Below are positions 1-12,200 of a stretch of DNA of 64,000 nucleotides, piece after piece. The notes under the pieces are model-generated. The model saw only the letters and a list, made by a program, of their open reading frames with translations. It made no database searches and was not told where the DNA came from. This stretch comes from Luscinia megarhynchos (taxonomy: Eukaryota; Chordata; Aves; Passeriformes; Turdidae), in contig JAPFBE010000003.1 of assembly GCA_034336665.1 (NCBI GenBank), forward strand, positions 14,796,360 through 14,860,359, read 5' to 3'. Position 1 is the stretch's first letter. Every line of letters begins with the position of its first letter. Both the position numbers and the translations under genes were made by a program.

Positions 1-3000
1 TGGCATTCTTTCTATTTAAAAAAATCCACACTTTTCCCCTACTCACATCAGCATCAGAGCAAAGCATCTTCCAGAATGATTAGAGGAAAAAATGCAAACC
101 TGTCACATTGTTCCATTTTCCTTCCAAGGTAGACAATAAAATTCAAATTAAACTTCATCAGTTTTTTATTTACTTCCTAGGGAAGCTACTTCAGCCATTT
201 CCCCAGGAAACCTGGGGAAAGTACACTGTGTTGCTGTGCTGGGATATTATGTGATGGGGGTTTTGTTGACCCAAACTTTTGCCCCACACTTTTGAAGAAG
301 ACACCTCAGCTTTGGAAAATGAGTGCAGCTAACAACAGCCAATCAGTTTTTCTCCTAGTGATATGTCTTCTTCCTCCAAACCTCTGCATGCAATTAGATC
401 TCACCTCCTTAGATACTGGACTAGTTTGAATTTTGCCTTTTAGCCACTGGCACATTTTATGGCTCATGTGCATTTGCTGTGCAGCTGGACCAGGGCTCAA
501 GCTGAACCTGACTTATTGGCAGGCTGAGACTGATTCCCACTTACTATTATCTGCATGTGTCTGAATTAAAATCATTATCTGCAAAGTGCTGCTTTCCTGA
601 GCAGCTCTTTCACATTTTTGCAACTGTGTTTATCAGCACTCTGCATTGCTGCAGAGACCCTCTGGATCTCGATATTTCCTGGCTGACGTCTAGCATGGCT
701 AGACATGATTTGAAACTACAGCATGGAAAGAAAAAGCTTAATAGAAGTGAAGCCTCACAGCGAAGTGGCATATTTCAATAAAACAGTGTCTGTAGCAGTT
801 TTCCATAATTACAAAATTGCTTTATCATACCCATTTTATTTTTACTGGCAGTCTATCTTATGTAAGTATAGGATATATTATATATGTTTGTTGAACTTAA
901 TTCAAATACTGAAACACACAGCTCCTTATCTGGCAAATCACCAAATATAATTGGTAATGCTTCCAAAATTTATTCAGAGAATCAAGTTTTTAATAATATC
1001 ATGTTGACAAGAATAACCTAAAATAGATCCTTCCCCAATTTTAGATGTAGCGTGAGAACTGAAGAAAAAAATTCACATCTATATGTCAATGTTAGTAAAC
1101 ATTTCTTTCAGCTAATTCTTCAAGCTTTCTTGTGTTGAAGTTCAAACAGAGTTCTGACTGGCTTCAAAAAGTCTGGACCCAGCAGAAATAAGATATATAT
1201 CCAGCCTAGATCTCCTCAATTCCTAATGAGAATACATTAATTTGTCCAGCATGATTTCTGTCTGTACCTCTATCTCTGTCCTGTTAAATAAAGCCTGAAT
1301 GTTATTAACAACTAAACATGCTCTTAAAGGGTTGAAAGCTTGGCTTCCTATCTTCTTTTCAAATGTACCACTAGCTACACAAGATAAACAGAGAAACAAA
1401 TAATAGAAAAGAAAGCCCTTTTTAATTAAGCAATATGGGAAAGACCTACTTGTTATTTGCAAACCTGAAACTTCCCCTTTCACAGGACTTCCCACTATAA
1501 CATGATGATGGACATAAGAACTTGCATTGAAAAAAATCAGGATTATTAGGTGTGAAATGCTTTTTGGATAGCAATTCTGATTAATCTGCTTTTTACTGCC
1601 TCAGATTGTCTCCTCTGAGTAATTGACTTTTGTCAGAGCCTTTATTATCATGGCTGCAGAGGAATCACCATTATATTTGTTCTCAATATGAGATAAATAA
1701 TAGCTTCTGGGTTTCAGACATACTATTCCAAAACAAAATTGGAATTTCCTCTTTTTTTTTTAGACAGTGTCTTTCAACAGCATGCAAGTGAGGTGATCTG
1801 CTCTGTGATGATGAAGCACTGTCCTTACCTGCCCCTGCTCCTCTGTCCTCATCCTCTCTATTTGAGAGGCATTTCAGCCTCTGGAACTCCCAGAATCACC
1901 TTAAATCACCCAAATTTTTCATTCTGTTTCTAAGAAACATGCATGCCTTCAGCTAATCTATTATTTAGACATTTAACAACACAAGACTTTACAACAGCGG
2001 AACAGTTTCACCTGAGGGCAAAGTTTCAAACTTAAGGTATTTCCCTTTCAGATAGTGACATGCCTTTTTACAGAGGCACAAGGGAAAAAAAAAGAAGAAA
2101 AAAAATAAAGATCTTGTTTGGCTAGAGTCCCAGAAAAAAATGTTGAGATCCATGACTCATACCCATTGCAACAGAAGCTCTGAATGTTGTAAGTGCTGAA
2201 AATACAAATACTTGAATTATGCACCACCTGGAGAACCACTCAAAATGGAAGGGAGATTTTGGCTTCTTGGGAATGCTGATGGAGATAAAAATTGGTGTTT
2301 CATTGATTATGACAAATATGATCTTGAAAAGCTACATCAGCAAAAGAGGAGCTGTGGGAAGTCTTTGGAGTGTGTGACTGGTCCTGCAACATCAGACTAA
2401 ATGGGCTGTAGCTTCACCTGAAATACAGCAATGTGATCAGTGCACCAGGTGCCATCAGAAACTGTTGAGGGGCAGTGGATTTTACTTTTGAGATATTTCA
2501 AAAATATTTAGTCAAAACTGGTTCACAAATTCTTGCTCTAGAGATACACTTCCCAGAGAATATGATTTATTCTTTAAACTCCTTTAAATCCCAAAAACCA
2601 TTTATTTCTTCTAAAGGGAAAAAAAGTCTGCAAAACCCCAGTGTTCATCTCTTATAATAACACTTCATAATGTAGCACTGAAGGTGAATTGGTTACTTCT
2701 GTTTTTCCTAACTTAGTGTTTACCTCCTTCTGCAAAGCATAGGAATAAGAGTGGGGGTGAAGCATTTAAGATGCTTCAGTCCTTTGTAAAATACTTTTTA
2801 GCCGTTAGTTTAAAAAAACTGCCCTGAAGGCTGAGACAGGTGACAAAACCCTACACAGGCTGGCATGAAAACCTCTCCTGTGCATTTTGTAGCTAATTTT
2901 CTGCTCTTAGCAGCAGTGGAGGCTGTGAGCAGGTATGGTCACCCTGCAGGAACCTTCCAGGGCTGGTCTGACTCATCACCCTGCTCGGCATGACTGCTGC

Positions 3001-3045
3001 TGCTTGATATGTTGGAGCAACTCACCTCCAGGTGCTACCAAAATC
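1..3045. other. Non-coding stretch, no gene recognised
   Basis: AT-rich sequence with only short, unconvincing reading frames. The least random-looking one is on the plus strand at 2212-2400, 62 codons, with a stretch reading NWCFIDYDKYD. It has no obvious splice signal and I recognise no family. The last 200 bases, from about 2820, are slightly richer in GC and lead directly into the purine tract; they could be the remnant of a transposed element, but I cannot name one. Confidence 0.6.
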
Positions 3046-3500
3046 GAAAAGAAAAGAAAAAAGGAAAGGGAAAGGGAAAGGGAAAGGGAAAGGGAAAGGG
3101 AAAGGGAAAGGGAAAAGGGAAAGGGAAAGGGAAAGGGAAAGGGAAAGGGAAAGGGAAAGGGAAAGGGAAAGGGAAAAGGGAAAAGGGAAAGGGAAAAGGA
3201 AAGGGAAAAGGGAAAAGGGAAAAGGGAAAGGGAAAGGAAAGGAAAGGGAAAGGGAAAGGAAAGGAAAGGGAAAGGGAAAGGAAAGGAAAGGAAAGGAAAG
3301 GAAAGGAAAGGAAAGGAAAGGAAAGGAAAGGAAAAGGAAAAGGAAAAGGAAAGGAAAGGAAAGGAAAGGAAAGGAAAGGAAAGGAAAGGAAAGGAAAGGA
3401 AAGGAAAGGAAAGGAAAGGAAAGGAAAGGAAAGGAAAGGAAAGGAAAGGAAAGGAAAGGAAAGGAAAGGAAAGGAGGAAAAAAGAAAAGAAAAGGAAAGA
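3046..3500 (+). repeat. Homopurine simple repeat, (GGGAAA)n grading to (GGAAA)n
   Basis: All 455 bases on the plus strand are A or G. The 5' part, about 3064-3240, is built of GGGAAA hexamers with occasional extra A. The 3' part, about 3240-3475, is built of GGAAA pentamers. The edges at 3046-3063 and 3476-3500 are A-rich GAAAA blocks. The hexamer part gives runs of three G spaced by three or four bases, which fits the G-quadruplex pattern many times over. The whole tract is homopurine:homopyrimidine and therefore a candidate for triplex (H-DNA) formation. Long reading frames across it, rich in Lys, Glu, Gly and Arg on one strand and in Phe, Pro, Ser and Leu on the other, come only from the absence of stop codons in the repeat. 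Confidence 0.97.
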
Positions 3501-6500
3501 CGTTTCAGAAAAAATTGCTGTCCATATTTGTGCTGCATTATTAGACAATTAATGCTTTTGTATGCAGCAGAAATTAATGGGAAATATTTGTACATGTATA
3601 TTTGGCCGCCTAGCAGTATTGCTAGAGAAATTAAGTGAAATTTCTGTTCATAGACTCTTGTTGTTAAAGATCATAAATTGATCAGATTTTTTGCCTTCAG
3701 TGAAAAAAAGAAATTAAAAAACCAAACTCTACTGCCAAAGAGTCTATAAGCGAAGTCAAAAAGCTTAGACTGTTTTGAGCTAAAGAAGAGCTTGGCAACT
3801 GTTCAAAATGCAAAATATTTTGTTTAAATTCCCACGAAAAATAAAAATCCCATGGTTATCTGTGCAATACATATTTGACTCCTTGACAAGAAGGTGGTGT
3901 GCATTTAGCTGAATGCACAGTGACTTAGCTGTGTAGCCCCCATTCAGCATTTTAATCTTAATTACTTCCATGGGGTCAAACATGCATCCAGCTGCATAGA
4001 TTGCAGAGATTCCAAATGACTTCAGGTCCAGCTTCATGCCAATTTAGGCTTAAATATACAAGGCTACTTCAGAACAATTTAAAAGAACATATAGAAGGAG
4101 GTAGAGTGTGGCAAATCTGAATATTTCAGCAAAGATTAAGCCTTCTTACAGAAAAGGTGAGAAACAGAAGAGTTTGGATAAGCAGCCCTGAATCCCTGAG
4201 ACACGTTGCTGGATGCTGTTTGAGGGTGATTTAGTGTAGTAATATTAAAACACTTGAGTGTTTGCGTTTTTATTGACTACTTTGTTTTAATGTACAGTAA
4301 TTTCAACCATGTTCTAATCTCTCAACTGCATCATATATTTGCAAGCACTCCCTGTTCAAGTGGCTCCATTATGGAGTTGAAGTCTTGTTGGCAGACCCTC
4401 AAAATCCTTTCCCTTATCAAATTCCCATCAAACATTCCTTACATTCACAACACTTAATATAACTGACAGACTGAACCTAATTTTCCTTCAATTCAATGTA
4501 GAAATAGAAATTTTCTTGTGCAAATGGCACAGAGTTTTCTGCTTCAGATCATGACACTACCTCATTTTGCCACGAAAGACAAAGTGTGATTGTGGCATGC
4601 AGCATGCTTAGAGTTGGACAGGTATGCTTAGAGTGGGCATCTGAGCAGGGCAAAAATCAGTTTTAAACACAAGAACAAGAGCTCCTACCATTTTCATAGT
4701 ATTTAACATGACTCAAAGTCCAGTCTTGGGGACAGCACTAGCAGCATTTCATCCCACTGCCCACTTGAGCAGTCAGCTCTCCAGACACCCCAGTAAGTGA
4801 GAGCCCATTGACCAGTCCATGATTTTCCCCCACCAGCAGAAAGCTGAGTAAGCAGTGGCAGGCAGATGAGAAGAGCAAGAGAGAAGAAACTGTTCACTTG
4901 CCAGTTCTCCCCCCAGTCAGTGGTTCTGGTTATTTCAGCTGCACTGGCACAGGCAGCCAGCAAAGCTCCAGAGTGAAAGAGCTCATTCAGTTCTGTGCTC
5001 TGAACCTGTGGCACCACTGCCTTTTGTCCTGGCCCCACACCCCTTCTCCATCACCTAAGCAGCACATGCTGCAACTGAGGTGAGATAAAGTGGCACAGGC
5101 TTGTGTCTGGGCTGGTATCCAGCAGAGGGATGCACAGAGCCCCAGGATGTGTGTTCCCAGTGATGGGAAAGCCTGGACACAGCTTGTGCCATTGCTAGTG
5201 CTGCTCCTGTTACCTCCACTCATCCAGCAGGGCCAGCTTAGCCCATGCTGACATTCTATTTACAAGTGCTGGATCCACCTCAGAAACAATCTCTGGATAT
5301 TTATGATGTGGCCATAACTAGTATACTACAGGTAGTCATAAAATTGTACAGAACTTGAAGAACTGCTTATGTAAGACTGAGAAATGTTTGATTTTTCCTG
5401 ACTCAATAAGGTATTCTTATCCCAGGGAACAACAATGTGCATAATAGGAATTCCATTGCAGTAATGCAGTAATTCCAATGCAGAAATGGGGGAATGAGAC
5501 CATAATCCAGCATTGGAGGACTTTATAAAGGACTGTATGGCATTTTTCACACTGAAAATCTTCAACCTATTAGAATATACCTTTTTGAAAAATATGCATT
5601 AGCTTAACTTTGTGCTACCTGACCTGACAAAGAACTGCATGGGTGTGCTCTGCAGCTATTTGAGAATTCACACAGCTGAATCACTGGTTATTACAGTCCC
5701 TTTCCCAAAAATTATTAATCTACTCTCAACACTTCATAACACGAATTTCTTGAGTTCAAAAATAAAATTTTATTATTTCACTGGAGTTTAATGTGATAAA
5801 GTTAAAAAAACTACCAGTGCAAAAAGATTTTATTCAGCAGGCTGTCCTGCATAAAAAGCTAATGCAACACTCATCCTTTGAATATTGGGCAAAAATTAGT
5901 AATGTCGGTTATGTTTTTAATGTGACAAATTGGAAATATCAAGAGGAGGTGCCATTTATTCTGGAGAATAGTTTCTGAGAAGTAAAAAGAATTCAAATGG
6001 AAAAAGCTTGGGGGACTTGCAAACAGCCATGCCATGTGGTTCTGTCTCTCAAGCTCTTACACCCACACACACTTTTGATGCACATAATTGCATTTTCCAA
6101 AAGACTAGTGATTTTCAACATTCAATTTCAAATGCATGCCAATGGGGTTTTGCCTTTAGGTATAAGTGGATTTTTTTTGTTTTGAGGCAGAGAAGTCATG
6201 GAATTTTATGTTTCTGCATGTAACACCCATGGAGTTTTAGAATTTGTTATAAGGCCAAACATTCAGCAAATGTGGGGGTTTACTAGTCTGGGAGAGGAGT
6301 CTGTTGGTCTTCAACTATGCAGTTATATCTAGTGGTGCTCCTGATGGACCATTGTCACTGTAAGATCTCAGTGCACCTAATCAGAAATAACTAAATATTT
6401 CTCATGGCCTAATTCTTCCTTTCCTGTTACTGAGAAGAGTATATATTTTGTTATAGAGAGATGGGTTTTTTAATTTCTAATGAGTGTTTGTAAGAGGGAA

Positions 6501-8807
6501 GAATATTAAAAATGTCCTTTGTTTTAATCACTTCTATGCTAAATGACATTTTCTATGAGAATTTGTAGGTTAGATTTATATACTCAATAAGACTATAGAA
6601 CAGAGCAGCCTCAGGACAAAGCATTTTCCATACACATGCTCCCTTTCTGCTGATCCACAAAATATTTGCCAATAGCTTTAAAGTCAGAGAAATCAAATGC
6701 CAAGAAAAATTTTTAGAACCTATGTAGTTAAAAGGCTCTTCTTTACAAAAATGTTATTTCTGTGTGTATGAGTTTCCATTTAGTTTTTCCTAAATTATTT
6801 TCATTTGGGACCTTCACAGGTTATAGGACCACCTGGATTTTACTTTTAGCTGCAGCTCAAAAAAGACATTTCTACTTTGGTGCAGATGTAGCTTTTGCCA
6901 TTCAATTGGGATAAAAAGCTAGGATAGATATGATACTCTAAGCCACAGAGAAGCCCAAAGAATAGCCTGGAAGGTCTGCAATACCCTCACCAGGTATCCA
7001 AGAACATCCAGTGGAAAACTTGGCTTTTTACCATTTCCAAAGGTGTATGTACAGCACACTTAAAACATGCATCTTTTTATAAGTCATGTATGGAATACTA
7101 TTCTCAATTCTCTGCCATACTAAATCTTAGAATGAGAAAGGCTTTACTTCACCCTTACCCCTACCAAAAAATTTATAGCCCCTCATTAGGAAATATTTTA
7201 GGAAGTGTATTTATGGAAGCTGTGAGTTTGCCAGACAATTCCACATTATCTTCAATAATACTCTGGTAAGTCTAGGTTCCATACTTCCCTTCACATGAAG
7301 TACAATTAGCTTCACTGAGATAAATAGCTCTTAATATGAAATAGATTCTGTTAATTACACCCCATATGTGTAAATACACAGACTAGAGTTAAATTTGATT
7401 CTAAATTATTTAATTCCAAATTCTAAATGCCTATATTCAAAATATATGCTACAGACATTTAGCTGCTGAAAATCACCCCAATAGTCAAATTATCAAATTT
7501 GGAGTAAGAGATTGCCATGACAACAGGACACTTTACCTAAGTTAATGCTGGTTACCTCTCAGCAGAACTCATTAGTCTTGATGGACTTCTTGGCTAACAG
7601 AGTTACACAGCAGCTGGTACCCAGGATAACTTGTTTAGAGCTGCTTTGGGTAACTGCACAATATATACTCTTTCAATGTAAACTTATCATACAAGGAACA
7701 TTTCAATTCAATTTATGAGGAAAACTCCATGTTTCAAGCATCCAAAATGTCAGATTATCCCATCAGAAGAAATAATTTATTTTTCATTGAGAAAAGTTTA
7801 AAGTTCTTCAAAGACAAAGGGAGTATTTTAAAATCAGTTTGCACTATTAGTTTTGGAGGGGTTTTGGATGATGTCATCATTGGACTTTTAATTTTCCATT
7901 GCTATACATCTTTTATAGTAAATTATGCAAAGTGAATGTAATATGTTCCAACTCTCACATGGAAAGATTTGATTTTGCTTGCTGAAAATGACTGGCATAG
8001 AGGCAGCGAGAAAAATACAGGGATATGTAACCCTCTCAGTGGTCTAATTTATACTTGGGATGACATTCAGAAATCTTAGGAGATTGAAAATATTAGCTAG
8101 AGCTGGGCAGAACACATTTCTCATGTTGCTCTACTGGCTCTGCTCCCATAAATCCATGTCATGACAGCATTAAGCATTTCTGCAGGAGATGAATATTTGT
8201 TCTGGTTATGTATTTAGGAGAAAAAGGCACACTTAGGATTATAGCAGGTAGTCACAGTTGTGTTGATTGCATATACAGTAGGATCAAGATTTCTGAAACC
8301 AAGCCATCAGAGGCTTAATATTTTTCCCTCAATTTCCTACCAGATAGGATTGTTTTGCAAAGTTCAGCCAAATAAGAGGCTGAAGCAAGGTAATATTGTG
8401 TGTAAGAACTAACATCAGAGGCTTGGTCCTCAAGTTCAGATGAGACCCTGATGTAACTAAATTATCCCAATTATATCTTTAGTACTGGGTTGGGCTAGAC
8501 TCTCCCTTACTCTAAAATATGGAATGTTAAGGCTTTAAAGCTTCTCAAAGGGAAGGACCAAGTGGAAATATTAAGCAATGTCTTGCAGATAACAAACACA
8601 ATGCAATGGAGAATAAAATTATCATGTTCAATTTCTGTATGGGAGATGCCACTTTTTTTTTCTCTCTCTCATCCCTTTTCTGTTCTTTAGTCTTTCTTGT
8701 TAGTATGAAGTTTATAGGCAAGTATGAAAAGTAATACAGACATAAACATGGGACAGAGTGGTATAAAGTCTAGATGATGGCCTGTAATGAGCAGTGCTAG
8801 TTACACC
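3501..8807. other. Non-coding stretch with a GC-richer patch at 4700-5240
   Basis: No gene or named repeat was recognised. About 4700-5240 is richer in GC than its surroundings and holds overlapping minus-strand frames, the longest 111 codons at 4703-5038 with a hydrophobic run near its middle. I see no splice signals or family resemblance. It may be an unrecognised old repeat. Confidence 0.55.
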
Positions 8808-9265
8808 CCAAGGGACAATACTGAATCCAATTCCATTTACCATCTTATTAAGGATCTGGATGGTGAAGCAGTGTGGGGTGTGAGTACACTCAGCAAGTCA
8901 GCTGATTACCCAAAATTGGGAGGGGTAATCCACTAGAGAACTGTGCTGCCATGCAGGGGAACCTCAACATCCAAGAGAAATGGGCTGAAAAGAACCTCAT
9001 GAAGTTCAGCCAGAGGAAGAGCAGCTTCCTGCCCCTGGGTAGGGAGCAACCCTCATGCTGGGCATGACCCACCTGGAAAGCAGCTTGGCAGAAAAGGACC
9101 TGGGATGTCCTGGTGGAGACTAAGGAGAACATAAGCAATGAGCCTTGTTGCAAAAAAAAGGCTAATTATGCCCTGGGCATCATTAGGCAAAGTTAAGGGA
9201 GGTGATCTTTCCCCTCTACTCATCACAGGTGAGGCCACACCTGGAGTGCCGTGAAGAATCCAAAA
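8808..9265 (+). mobile_element. CR1 LINE fragment, 5' and 3' truncated
   Basis: The sequence follows the 3' half of avian CR1 ORF2, the reverse transcriptase and downstream region, in the sense direction. Landmarks in order are the block for the RT catalytic motif, a section resembling the AEKWADRNLMKF segment, and the 'gaggccacacctggagt' block near 9230-9247. The RT motif that is FADD in active copies reads S-A-D-Y at 8898-8909, so the second catalytic Asp is lost. Stops and indels break the frame. The element ends at about 9265, well before the normal CR1 3' end with its short octamer repeats, so it is truncated at both ends. It is a dead copy. Confidence 0.88.
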
Positions 9266-12200
9266 CATGGGGAGCAGAAAGGCTTTGAAAGGAGACAAAC
9301 CAAATATTCACTAAGTTTAGGCCAGTAGGATTACCTTGAATCTTCTACCCATTAAGCTCCCTTCTCAAAACTATCTCTTTCTGCAAAAAAAACCAAACCA
9401 CTGAGGATTAAAAAACTGTATTCATTCTTTTTTAGAGCCTACAAACAAAGCACTGAAGTAAGAATTAAGAGAGGGTTTCTTTTCCATAAATTGCTCTATT
9501 GCATGGCCTTGAAAGATTAGATTGGTGTACTTCCCTGTTCCTTTGTTCACCTAAATTATAGGGATATAACTCCTGACTGTATTGTAGTGGGGATTTACTG
9601 ATAAAAAATACTATGTGGACTCTGTCCTTTACATGTATTCCAAAATAAGACACTTTACTGGCACAATGCACATATGTCATGTGTAATAGTCTTACTGCTT
9701 GTACCAACCATGCCCTGCTTTTTAGTTATCCCAGATAACTGGATATGGAAATATCTGAAGCACATGTGGACACAATTCTGGGGCTCTTTCCTGCCCCTCT
9801 AGAGTGGAGGCAGACAGTGAAGAGTTGTGATGAACATGGTCTTGAAGACTTATTGTGCTACCACAAGTTTGGGGAATAGAATGAGCTCGACTGCTGAAGT
9901 GTGAGATGCCTTTTAGACCTCTGAAACTAGAATTTTGTCCTGACTCCTTATTTTAATATATAACTGTAGTGTCCTGCAATTGCTGCTGGTGACTTGTTTC
10001 ACAGGTACTTGGCTACAAGCAGGTCTCTGTTTAGACCTAATCAGGCAGTAATTTGTCTGCTGTAGCTACAAGAGACACATCTCTGGTCATGTAATAGGGA
10101 AGTTGCAGTGAGGTTCCTAGATCTCCCTTTCTCTTCTTCCCTGGGAATACCTTGGCTGTCTTCAGCATCATTTATCAGACTTGCAACTGCTACATTGTGC
10201 CTTCTGTACCTCGAGTGGAGCATGTAGAACTTTCCCTCTTACAGCACGCTTCTGGTTTCACTCTCATACAGGCTAACTTTCCAGCCTGACAATAGCAAAG
10301 AAGAGAAAAACCCATTACTCAGCATCCCCAAACCTCTAGATGTAAGAAGAGCACTCCTGTGAACTTGGTACTGTGTATGGCTGAAGCTGACCCATGTTCT
10401 TAAACCATAAGCCATCTGCTCTTGAGCCATCAGGATTTGCTTTGGTTCCTGATGGGCAGATAGTGTTGCTGGAAGGAAGCATGTATTAAAACAGAAAAAT
10501 AAATGTCACCAGTGTGGAACTTTGTTAAACAGAGAGTTAAATCTAAGACACCGGAGACTATAAAGTTTCTCATTTTTCTGGATAATGAAGGATTTCTATA
10601 ATTTTTCAGAGACAAGTCTTTTCACAATTAAAAAAACTAAAGTATCCTAAACAAAGTGTTCCTCTTAACAATTTCCAATAACAGCCATTTTTCAGCACAA
10701 CAGTACAACCATCTGTCTTTATTACAGCAAAAACTGACAAGGAAAACGTACATCAGTGGCCCTCTGTCCTTTTACCATGTCACTAATAAGAAAGTGAATT
10801 GATGTCAGTATTTCAGTGAATTGAATTTTTCTCCCTACCATTCATTCAGTAAAAACAGGTTTGATTTTTGTTCTAAATGAATGTACACATTACTTAATCA
10901 AGCTCCAAACAGCACCCAAACCTCAAAACCTCTGAGATTTGTGACCTTTTAAATGTGAACACAGTGTTTGTACGACAGGTGCATCTTTAAACACAGTCTC
11001 CCTGTGTGATTATTTTAGAGGCTATAAAACCTCAGTTGTGCTTCACCACCAAAAAACTGCAGCAAATTGCAAAAGATGCTCAGGGTTATTTCACAGTAGT
11101 CTTTGATTCAATAACAAAAAAGAACTTACCCAGCACTGTCTGTGAAAAAAATGCTGTATTTGCATCTGGATATACTAAATAAATTATATTATGCAGCAAT
11201 CCAAGCAATCCCAAGCAATGGCAAGAAAAAAGGCTGCAAACCTCACACCTGTAATCTGCACATAGCCAGATATTTGTCCCTCACATCCAGCCACTGCAGG
11301 TCAATGCTTCTTTGAAATATCTCAGTGTCCCTTGGACAAGGAGTGCCTCATGAGCCATGCACCATAAACAACTAACAGGGTGCAAAGAGAAGCTGGTACA
11401 ACTTTAAAGTGGGAACCTTGTGTTTTTCAAACAGACACTTGTATTTCATAAATCACACATCTGGAATTCCAGAAATAGTTAAAAGATAGGATTTGGATTG
11501 TAAACCAAGGACCTACTAAGTTGCAGTGTCCTGGTTTGGCTTTCCCAGAATCTGTCTTTGTCTTAGTGCCATGTAATGTTTTTATTGATGACTCAGTATG
11601 AAAGTGTTACTGATAAAGCTTGTGGGTGTACAGATACCAGAGGAATTTCAAATGAAGCAGGGAATACATCATGTACAAGAAGCTGGTTAAAAAAAAAAAA
11701 GGTGAAGGCAAAATCTGTGCAATTTAAAATGGTTTAATGCAGAAACAGGACAAGAAGCCAGATGTCATCCTTATAGAAGAGCAAACTTAAGTCTTAGAAA
11801 ATGATAATTCTGAAATCAATTTGCAAACCATAGTGGATAATCTGCTGAATATGAGCTACAGTAAAATGGTGTAGCCAAGAGGGATAACAGACAGAGGAAA
11901 TTCTATCATCTACAAAACTGGCACTAGGATACAGTCCAGTGTCAGTATCCACATTTTGACAAGGAATCAGACTAGAACCATGAGAAATATGAAGGGATTG
12001 GAAAACAAATTTTAAAATGAATTCAAAGACCTGCCTGGCTAGACAAAACAAACCCTCCAGGCACGAGCAACATACAATTTGGGGATACAGAGCTCTGCAA
12101 TGTCACCCCAGGACAATTAAGCTTGTCAATAAAGGGCTAAAACCTGAGCTGAATTAATTCAAAGCTATAAGGGAAAACGAGTCAATGATGGAGGATATCC

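Noticed and set aside
2212..2400. A small gene with the stretch NWCFIDYDKYD
   Set aside because: Only 62 codons, no splice or promoter evidence and no recognised family; not enough to call.
2935..3638. Lys/Glu/Gly/Arg-rich proteins of 170-209 codons and their Phe/Pro/Ser/Leu-rich opposites
   Set aside because: They are direct translations of the homopurine repeat; stop codons are rare there by composition.
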